A stretch of DNA of 64,000 nucleotides from Vagococcus lutrae (lineage in GTDB: Bacteria; Bacillota; Bacilli; Lactobacillales; Vagococcaceae), in contig NZ_NGJW01000003.1 of assembly GCF_003987555.1 (NCBI RefSeq), positions 124,001 to 188,000 on the forward strand, in the 5' to 3' direction. Shown here piece after piece: positions 58,155 to 64,000 of this stretch. The notes under the pieces were generated by a model that was given only the letters and a program-made list of their open reading frames with translations, made no database searches and was not told the DNA's origin. Within the stretch, counting starts at the first letter, position 1; every line of letters begins with the position of its first letter. Both the position numbers and the translations under genes were made by a program.

Positions 58155-59187
58155 CCTACCTTTTATGCTACGTTATGAGAATGTTGCTTGGTATGAAGAT
58201 GGGAAAGTCCGTATTTTAGATCGTCGTATTTATCCTACAGAAGTTCGCTTTGTCACTTGTACGACTTATCAAGAAGTGGCCCAAGCGATTACAGATATGG
58301 TGACACAAAGTGCAGGACCTTATACAGCAGCAGGGATGGGTATGGCTCTAGCTGCGTATCAAGTAAGAGATGAAAGTGTAGTAAAACAACGTATTTTCTT
58401 AAAAGAGGCAGCCGCTACGATTGGTCATGCTAGACCGACAACGGCTAATCGCATGTTGCAAATCACTCATCATGCTTTGCAAGCCGCTGAGTTGGCCTTT
58501 GAACGTGGCACATCAGCTGAAGAAGCAATTTTTAACGAAACACTTAAATCACTTAATCGTCGCTATGCGACAATGTCACGTGTGGGGGATTATTTGTTAA
58601 CAAAGATAAATGCAAACGACCATGTATTGACCCAGTGTTTTGGCGAGACAATCGTGGGCATGATGCTTCGCGGAGCGATTGAGCAGCAAAAAGCGTTTAA
58701 ACTTTATACTGCTGAAACACGACCTTATTTACAGGGAGCTCGTTTAACGGCTAGTTGTGGTGTTGACATGGGGTTTGATACTACGGTGATTACTGATAAT
58801 ATGGTCGGTTATGTAATGGAGTATGAAGGAATTGATTTGTTTACTTCAGCCGCCGATACGATTGCATTGGACGGCTATATAGCGAATAAGATTGGAACAA
58901 AACAAATCGCCTTATTAGCGCAACATTATGACGTGCCATATTATGTCACGGGCATACCTGATGAGCATAAAAAAAGCCATCACGACATTGTCATTGAAAT
59001 GCGTGATCCACAACAGGTTTTAACGTTTCAAGGGATACCGCATACCCTGAAAGGGGCTAAAGCCTTGTATCCATCGTTTGATATAACCTCTCCCGATTTA
59101 ATTACGGGGATTGTTACGGATAAGGGTATTTATCAATCGACAGAGGTGGATAGATATTTTGATACTGCGGTGCAACAGTTTTATTAG
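58135..59187 (+). CDS. mtnA: Methylthioribose-1-phosphate isomerase MtnA
   Basis: Converts 5-methylthioribose-1-phosphate to the ribulose-1-phosphate. eIF2B-like fold: ARPTTANRM (about 100) and ARLTASCGVDMGFDTTVIT contain family residues including the catalytic Cys (TASCGVD, about 206). Asp in DGYIANKIGT (about 245) and YYVTGIPDEHKKS follow. 350 residues. Translationally coupled to mtnK; the aldolase follows immediately. Confidence 0.94.
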   Translation: MKREDYNLPFMLRYENVAWYEDGKVRILDRRIYPTEVRFVTCTTYQEVAQAITDMVTQSAGPYTAAGMGMALAAYQVRDESVVKQRIFLKEAAATIGHARPTTANRMLQITHHALQAAELAFERGTSAEEAIFNETLKSLNRRYATMSRVGDYLLTKINANDHVLTQCFGETIVGMMLRGAIEQQKAFKLYTAETRPYLQGARLTASCGVDMGFDTTVITDNMVGYVMEYEGIDLFTSAADTIALDGYIANKIGTKQIALLAQHYDVPYYVTGIPDEHKKSHHDIVIEMRDPQQVLTFQGIPHTLKGAKALYPSFDITSPDLITGIVTDKGIYQSTEVDRYFDTAVQQFY

Positions 59188-59202
59188 AAAGTGAGAGAGA
59201 CT

Positions 59203-59844
59203 ATGAAGTACAGAGACGAACGACAAGAAATGGTGACATTTGGGAAGAAAATGATGGAAGAGCGTTTGACAACTGGAACGGGTGGAAATCTAAGTTTATT
59301 TATTCCAGAGGATGATTGCTTTTTAATCAGTCCAAGCGGTGTTCCTTATCATGAAACGGAATTAGAGGATATAGTGGTTGTTGATTTAGAAGGAAAAGTC
59401 ATCGACGGAAAGCGAAAACCGTCAAGTGAGATTGCCATGCATCAAATTTTTTATCAAAATAACCCAGCAATTCGAGCGGTCGTGCATACCCATTCCGAAT
59501 ATGCGACGACTTTTGCTTGTCTGCGAGAATCGATTCAACCACTTCATTACATTATCGCTTCAGTAGGAGAAGAAATTCGTTGTAGTGGCTATGAAACATA
59601 TGGCACGGAAGCGTTAGCTAAAGAGGCTTATCACACGATGCAAAATGATACGGGGATTTTACTAGCCAATCATGGTGTTTTAACTGTTGGCGAATCACTA
59701 TCAGAAGCCTTTTCAGTCGCAAAGGACATAGAGTTTGTAGCTAAACTTTACTATCGAGCACGCGCGATTGGAAAGCCAGTCATGCTTTCTACCGCAGAAA
59801 TCGAAGAAACGATGAAAAAATTCGGCACTTACGGACAAGGATAA
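59203..59844 (+). CDS. Class II (L-fuculose-phosphate type) aldolase, probable DHAP-shunt enzyme
   Basis: A zinc-dependent class II aldolase/adducin-family protein of 213 residues. TGTGGNLSLF (about 24-33) binds substrate phosphate, PSSEIAMHQIFY carries the catalytic Glu, and VVHTHSEYATTFA supplies two zinc histidines. ANHGVLTVG gives the third. Placed after mtnK-mtnA, it most likely splits 5-methylthioribulose-1-phosphate or 5-deoxyribulose-1-phosphate to dihydroxyacetone phosphate and an aldehyde. There is no mtnW/mtnX/mtnD nearby, arguing against the full methionine salvage pathway. ATG 59203 chosen over TTG/GTG-type starts at 59191. Confidence 0.85.
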   Translation: MKYRDERQEMVTFGKKMMEERLTTGTGGNLSLFIPEDDCFLISPSGVPYHETELEDIVVVDLEGKVIDGKRKPSSEIAMHQIFYQNNPAIRAVVHTHSEYATTFACLRESIQPLHYIIASVGEEIRCSGYETYGTEALAKEAYHTMQNDTGILLANHGVLTVGESLSEAFSVAKDIEFVAKLYYRARAIGKPVMLSTAEIEETMKKFGTYGQG

Positions 59845-59924
59845 TCGTATTGCTAGTTATTTTTTGAAAAAAGAGTTACTATAATATAGTAAGCATAAAA
59901 GGTCGTCAAAGGAGAGAGTAACCT

Positions 59925-60845
59925 ATGAAAAAAGTAACATCTGTAACAGAGTTAATTGGTCATACACCGATTGTGAAGTTGAATCGTGTGGTTGGTGATG
60001 ATTCGGCTGATGTTTTTGTTAAATTAGAGTTTTTTAACCCGGGCGGTAGTGTCAAAGATCGAATTGCTTTGGCGATGGTTGAAGAAGCAGAACGTAGAGG
60101 TTTATTAAAGCCAGGCTATACGATTGTAGAACCAACAAGTGGAAATACGGGGATTGGTTTATCAATGGTTGCGGCAGCAAAAGGCTATAAAATTGTTATC
60201 GTGATGCCTGATACGATGAGTAAAGAACGTCAACAATTAATGAAAGCATACGGTGCAGAGTTAATTTTAACACCGGGAGCTGAAGGGATGAAAGGTTCGA
60301 TTGCTAAGGCGGAAGAAATTGCCGCTCAAGAAAATCATTTCATGCCATTACAGTTTGATAATTTAGCGAATCCGTCCATTCACGAACGCACGACGGCGCA
60401 TGAAATTTTAGAAGCGATGCCTGCAAAAGAGATTGATGCCTTTGTTGCCGGTGTTGGAACGGGTGGCACAATAACAGGAGTTAGTCATATTCTAAAACAA
60501 GAAAATAGTGAGATGGTAGTGTATGCTGTAGAACCAGCAGAGTCCGAAATTTTAAGGGGTGGGGCTCACCAACCGCATAAGATACAAGGGATTGGAGCTG
60601 GCTTTGTACCAAAAGTATTAGATACAGATTCTTATGATAAAGTGTTACCTATTTCAAGTGAACGCGCTATAGAAGTGACAAAACAAGTTGCGAGAAAAGA
60701 AGGATTGCTACTTGGAATTTCTTCTGGCGCAGCCATTGCAGCTGCATTAGACGTTGCGAAAGAATTAGGCAAAGGTCATCAAGTAGTTGTTTTAGCACCT
60801 GATAATGGGGAACGTTATCTTTCAACGGGTATTTTTGATGCATAA
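59925..60845 (+). CDS. cysK: Cysteine synthase A
   Basis: A PLP-dependent O-acetylserine sulfhydrylase that makes cysteine. [13 protein letters not shown] contains the Schiff-base lysine (about 45). [20 protein letters not shown] (~71-90) binds the substrate carboxylate, and [10 protein letters not shown] binds the PLP phosphate. 306 residues. TATAAT upstream at about 59878-59883 and AAAGGAGAG as RBS suggest its own transcript. It could use sulfide or, as in CysM, thiosulfate; this cannot be decided here. Confidence 0.95.
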   Translation: MKKVTSVTELIGHTPIVKLNRVVGDDSADVFVKLEFFNPGGSVKDRIALAMVEEAERRGLLKPGYTIVEPTSGNTGIGLSMVAAAKGYKIVIVMPDTMSKERQQLMKAYGAELILTPGAEGMKGSIAKAEEIAAQENHFMPLQFDNLANPSIHERTTAHEILEAMPAKEIDAFVAGVGTGGTITGVSHILKQENSEMVVYAVEPAESEILRGGAHQPHKIQGIGAGFVPKVLDTDSYDKVLPISSERAIEVTKQVARKEGLLLGISSGAAIAAALDVAKELGKGHQVVVLAPDNGERYLSTGIFDA

Positions 60846-60860
60846 AAGATGATAGCAATC

Positions 60861-60896
60861 GGCTTCCTTTCTTGAAAAAAGAATGGAGGCCTTTTT
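60861..60896 (+). terminator. Intrinsic terminator after cysK
   Basis: GGCTTCCTTTCTT / AAGAATGGAGGCC arms with T5. Confidence 0.8.
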
Positions 60897-60958
60897 CTAT
60901 GGTCATCTGTGCTAACTTTCGATATACTGATTAAGATGAATTTAAAGGAAGTGTTTAG

Positions 60959-61951
60959 ATGAAAGTAACGCAAGCTATTTTGCATGTGATTGATTTAGAA
61001 TCACCGCAACTTATCTTATCAGAGAAACCTATGGATCTTAGTGAGTTAACCGTTCGTGATTATTCAGAATCATTATTAAAAAAGTTTTTTGAAAGTGATT
61101 ATCAAACCGGTAAGCTAGAGGAGACAACGACAGATTTACCGTTTAGCTCGCTATCTGATAACTTTATCGAAGGAAGTCATGCGATTGCTCAAGGCTTTTA
61201 TGATTGTTTAGTGAAAGGTGAAGATGTGCCTAGTGGTGATTTACTCATATTTGAAGCGATGAATGATGAGGAAGACCATTTAGTAGGCGCTTTTAAATTG
61301 AATTTTAAAAAGGTACATACGCATTATATTGATTATGTTGAAAATGAGATGGTAAATAACATCATTCTTAACCGTGCTGTCTTACCAAGTAGTACGAGCA
61401 AGGTTGATGAGGGAATCGTGATGAATTTGACCAATCAAACCCTTTCAATGGTTGGTAAGTCTTATAAATTTGACGGTAAAAAAACTGCGTATATGAGTCA
61501 GATTCTTTTTCAAATTGAGCCAACGCCGTCGATGGCCGATAATATAAAAATTGTAAAAAAAGCTGTTAAAGATGTTTCTACTCGATACAATGAGGAGTTG
61601 CATGAAAGTTTTGCGAATGTTCAGCAAGCTATTTATGAAAGTATCGAAGAAGAAGGGAAAATTGATAACCAACGTATAGCCGAACATGTTTTTAAAGATA
61701 ACTTTAGTGCCAAAGAAGAGTATCTAGAACAAGTTACACGCACGGCTTTTACAGAGGATATTCCAGTGAATGTACCGAAATATGAGAAAAAATATCGCAT
61801 GCAAAAGTTCAAGTTAGCGAATGGGATTGAACTGGCTATTCCAATGGATGTTTATCAAAATAAAGAGTTTGTTGAATTTATTAATAATCCAGACGGCACG
61901 ATTTCTGTTATGATAAAAAATATTGATGAAATAAAAAACAAGTTTTCATAA
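60959..61951 (+). CDS. Nucleoid-associated protein (NdpA/YejK family)
   Basis: A 330-residue soluble protein beginning MKVTQAILHVIDLESPQLIL, the opening beta-strand pattern of the NA37/YejK family. SDNFIEGSHAIAQGFYDCLV and a central KKVHTHYIDYVENEM region are family features. Escherichia coli YejK is a nucleoid protein; phage homologues inhibit host functions, and the role in Firmicutes is unknown. TAAAGGAAGTG precedes the ATG. Standing alone, it lies directly before the rimP promoter. Confidence 0.8.
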   Translation: MKVTQAILHVIDLESPQLILSEKPMDLSELTVRDYSESLLKKFFESDYQTGKLEETTTDLPFSSLSDNFIEGSHAIAQGFYDCLVKGEDVPSGDLLIFEAMNDEEDHLVGAFKLNFKKVHTHYIDYVENEMVNNIILNRAVLPSSTSKVDEGIVMNLTNQTLSMVGKSYKFDGKKTAYMSQILFQIEPTPSMADNIKIVKKAVKDVSTRYNEELHESFANVQQAIYESIEEEGKIDNQRIAEHVFKDNFSAKEEYLEQVTRTAFTEDIPVNVPKYEKKYRMQKFKLANGIELAIPMDVYQNKEFVEFINNPDGTISVMIKNIDEIKNKFS

Positions 61952-61979
61952 TCGAAAACAGTGTAAAATCGCCTTTTGG

Positions 61980-62063
61980 TTGAAAAGGAAATGAAAACGT
62001 GCTATTATAGTAGAAGAATGATACCGGAAGAAAGAGTGAGCGTGCCGAACGCTCACTCTTTTT
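61980..62063 (+). promoter_or_regulatory. rimP-nusA operon promoter and leader terminator (attenuator)
   Basis: TTGAAA (61980-61985), 17 bases, TATTAT (62003-62008). About 15 bases after the predicted start lies a strong hairpin AAAGAGTGAGCGT / ACGCTCACTCTTTTT (62031-62063) with a U tract, 35 bases before rimP. Transcripts must read through it to express rimP-nusA. Confidence 0.75.
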
Positions 62064-62098
62064 AATGGCTAAATTACTGATATGAAGGAGGTTTGACA

Positions 62099-62572
62099 GT
62101 GAGTGCAGTAGTAGATACCGTCACTGGTGTGGTAACACCGATATTAGATCGTGAAGGCTTTGAACTCGTCGATATTGAGTTTGTAAAAGAGGGTAAGAAT
62201 TGGTTTCTTAGAGTGTTTATTGATAAAGAAAATGGGATTGATATTGAAGAATGTGCCCTTGTCAGTGAGCAATTAAGCGAGGCAATGGATGCGTTAGATC
62301 CAGATCCAATCCCGCAAGCATACTTCCTAGAGGTATCATCTCCCGGAGCAGAACGTCCATTGAAAAAAGAAGCAGACTATGAAGCGGCAATGAATCAATA
62401 TATTCACCTATCATTGTATTCAATGGTTGAGGGCAATAAACAATATGAGGGATATTTAACATCCTTAACAGACGATGAGCTTGTTTTAACAGTCAAGATT
62501 AAAACAAGAAGAAAAGAAATGACATTTTTACGAAAAAATATTGCCAAAGCACGATTAGCGATCGAGTTTTAA
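62099..62572 (+). CDS. rimP: Ribosome maturation factor RimP
   Basis: A 30S assembly factor acting late in maturation. 157 residues: an N-terminal alpha/beta domain ([36 protein letters not shown]) and a C-terminal SH3-like barrel ([17 protein letters not shown]). [12 protein letters not shown] is the family signature. GTG 62099 lies seven bases after AAGGAGG; TTG 62093 is too close. First gene of the rimP-nusA-ylxR unit. Confidence 0.94.
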   Translation: MSAVVDTVTGVVTPILDREGFELVDIEFVKEGKNWFLRVFIDKENGIDIEECALVSEQLSEAMDALDPDPIPQAYFLEVSSPGAERPLKKEADYEAAMNQYIHLSLYSMVEGNKQYEGYLTSLTDDELVLTVKIKTRRKEMTFLRKNIAKARLAIEF

Positions 62573-62596
62573 GACAATGACGGAGGAAAAAGAATC

Positions 62597-63784
62597 ATGA
62601 GTAAAGACATGTTAAATGCATTAGAAGCGCTTGAAATGGAAAAAGGCATTTCTAAAGAAATTGTCATTGATGCGTTAGAAGCAGCACTTGTTTCTGCTTA
62701 TAAGCGTCACTATGGTCAAGCTCAAAATGTGGAAGTAGAATTTGATAACAAAAAAGGGAACATCCATGTTTATTCTGTAAAAGAAGTAACAGAAGAAGTC
62801 ATGGACTCACAATTGGAAGTTGCTTTGACGGATGCGCTAGCAATTAATCCCGCTTACGAATTAGGAGACACGATACGCTTTGAGGTCACACCAAAAGATT
62901 TCGGTCGTATTGCTGCTCAAACAGCTAAACAAGTCATCTTACAGCGTGTAAGAGAAGCGGAAAGAACGATTATTTATGAAGAGTTCAGCGCCTATGAAAA
63001 TGAGATTATGCAAGGGATTGTCGAGCGACAAGATCATCGTTATATTTATGTAAATCTTGGGAAAATTGAAGCAGTATTATCACGACAAGACCAAATACCA
63101 AATGAAGTGTATCAACCGCATGACCGTATTAAAGTGTATGTGTCAAAAGTTGAAAACACATCAAAAGGTCCACAAGTCTTTGTTAGTCGTAGTCATCCAG
63201 ACTTATTAAAGCGACTATTTGAACAAGAGATACCAGAAGTGTATGATGGAGTAGTAGAGATTGTCAGCATTTCTCGTGAAGCAGGTGACCGTTCGAAAGT
63301 TGCCGTACGTTCTCAAGATAGTAACATTGACCCAGTCGGCACGTGTGTAGGACCTAAAGGTCAACGTGTACAAGCGATTGTAAATGAGTTGAAAGGCGAA
63401 AATATGGATATTGTGGAGTGGAATGAAGATCCCGCTGTATTCATTGCTAACGCCTTAAATCCTGCTCAAGTTATTGATGTTATTTTCTCAGAAAATGATC
63501 GCTCATGTACGGTAGTTGTACCAGATTATCAATTGTCATTAGCGATTGGTAAACGTGGTCAAAATGCACGTCTAGCGGCTAAATTAACGAATTATAAGAT
63601 TGATATCAAATCAGAAAGCGATATGGCTGAACTTTTAGAACAACAGGCACAAGAAGAGACAGTTGAAGTTCTCGAAGACACAGATGTGCCAGCAGAATTA
63701 GAAGTGTCTGAAATCGACCAAACGTCTGATATTTTGACAGTGGATGAAAGTTTAGAAGTTGCTGCAGAAGATGTCGAAGAATAA
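62597..63784 (+). CDS. nusA: Transcription termination/antitermination factor NusA
   Basis: Binds RNA polymerase and nascent RNA, stimulating pausing and intrinsic termination. The NusA N-terminal domain is residues ~1-125, S1 begins near GIVERQDHRYIYVNLGKIEA, then KH1/KH2 (DPVGTCVGPKGQRVQAIVNE and SLAIGKRGQNARLAAKL). An acidic tail rich in Glu/Asp (about 345-395) replaces the proteobacterial AR repeats, as usual in Firmicutes. AGGAGG-type RBS; 24 bases after rimP. Confidence 0.96.
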   Translation: MSKDMLNALEALEMEKGISKEIVIDALEAALVSAYKRHYGQAQNVEVEFDNKKGNIHVYSVKEVTEEVMDSQLEVALTDALAINPAYELGDTIRFEVTPKDFGRIAAQTAKQVILQRVREAERTIIYEEFSAYENEIMQGIVERQDHRYIYVNLGKIEAVLSRQDQIPNEVYQPHDRIKVYVSKVENTSKGPQVFVSRSHPDLLKRLFEQEIPEVYDGVVEIVSISREAGDRSKVAVRSQDSNIDPVGTCVGPKGQRVQAIVNELKGENMDIVEWNEDPAVFIANALNPAQVIDVIFSENDRSCTVVVPDYQLSLAIGKRGQNARLAAKLTNYKIDIKSESDMAELLEQQAQEETVEVLEDTDVPAELEVSEIDQTSDILTVDESLEVAAEDVEE

Positions 63785-63801
63785 TTAAGGAGGCCAACGT
63801 T

Positions 63802-64000
63802 ATGAAAACACGTAAAATACCTCTAAGAAGATGTGTCGTATCAAACGAAATGAAACCGAAAAAAGAGATGATTCGCGTAGTTCGTTCTAAAGAAGGGGAA
63901 GTCTCAATTGACCCTTCAGGCAAAAAGCCCGGTCGTGGCGCCTATGTCTCGATTGACCCAGCCGTTGTTGAAAAAGGTTGGGAGCAAGACACGTTGTCTA
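63802..64000 (+). CDS. ylxR: YlxR family RNA-binding protein (5' part only)
   Basis: The frame runs off the window after 66 codons. MKTRKIPLRRCVVSNEMKPK and GRGAYVSIDPAVVEKG match YlxR/DUF448, a small nucleic-acid-binding protein found between nusA and infB and recently described as an RNase P modulator in Bacillus. AAGGAGG lies upstream; 17 bases after nusA. Confidence 0.93.
   Translation, partial: MKTRKIPLRRCVVSNEMKPKKEMIRVVRSKEGEVSIDPSGKKPGRGAYVSIDPAVVEKGWEQDTLS

Overview
The window is low-GC Firmicute chromosome, most likely Enterococcaceae (Enterococcus or Vagococcus type). This rests on gene content and order rather than any search: DUF1033-topB, ftsK, rlmN, phoH-pgpH-ybeY-dgkA-era-recO, glyQS behind a T-box, dnaG-rpoD, trmK-nif3, a CtsR-box clpB, lepA and rimP-nusA-ylxR. 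AGGAGG-type ribosome binding sites, frequent TTG/GTG starts, extended -10 promoters and a Cna_B-repeat surface adhesin agree with it. No rRNA, tRNA, intact insertion sequence or CRISPR array was seen.

Layout. 1-7.5 kb: tail of a MetQ-type lipoprotein, DUF1033, topoisomerase III, FtsK, and a DUF1538 membrane protein with a double PII protein. 7.5-23 kb: a CPA1 antiporter on the minus strand, then a long plus-strand housekeeping block (rlmN, phoH/pgpH/ybeY/dgkA/era/recO, T-box-glyQS, dnaG-rpoD). 23-27 kb: a collagen-adhesin-like surface protein with a long Pro/Thr/Glu repeat, and a small lipoprotein. 27-36.8 kb: trmK, nif3, pepT, DUF1294, clpB, an Eis-like acetyltransferase (minus) and lepA.

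36.76-42.35 kb is a 5.5 kb genomic island inserted at the 3' end of lepA, bounded by a perfect 45-bp direct repeat. It holds the C-terminal stump of a tyrosine integrase, a frameshifted endolysin tail, a minus-strand pair (a DUF6978-like protein and a DUF1828/DUF1829 protein) preceded by LexA boxes, and a Kiwa-type anti-phage module (kwaB then kwaA) followed by a frameshifted membrane-anchored gene. A second, imperfect 49-bp direct repeat flanks the Kiwa segment. The island looks like a decayed prophage scaffold carrying defence cargo.

42.4-44.7 kb: a membrane-anchored DNA/RNA nuclease and an anchored coiled-coil protein (both minus). 45-51 kb: a beta-glucoside/cellobiose PTS operon (6-phospho-beta-glucosidase, EIIB, PRD regulator, EIIA, small membrane protein, EIIC) behind a palindrome and a cre-like site. 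51-53.4 kb: a YeeE/YedE thiosulfate-type transporter, an amphi-Trp protein, a possible structured RNA and a small coiled-coil protein. 53.5-56.8 kb: two tandem M-box Mg2+ riboswitches with a 28-codon cysteine-containing ORF between them, then a Mg2+ P-type ATPase. 56.9-60.8 kb: mtnK-mtnA-class II aldolase, which reads as a DHAP shunt for 5-methylthioribose/5-deoxyribose, then cysK. 61-64 kb: a nucleoid-associated protein and rimP-nusA-ylxR behind a leader attenuator.

The observations I rate highest are the lepA island with its Kiwa and SOS-linked cargo, the tandem M-box/micro-ORF leader, and the salvage cluster. All functional calls come from reading the sequence and family knowledge; no database search was possible.
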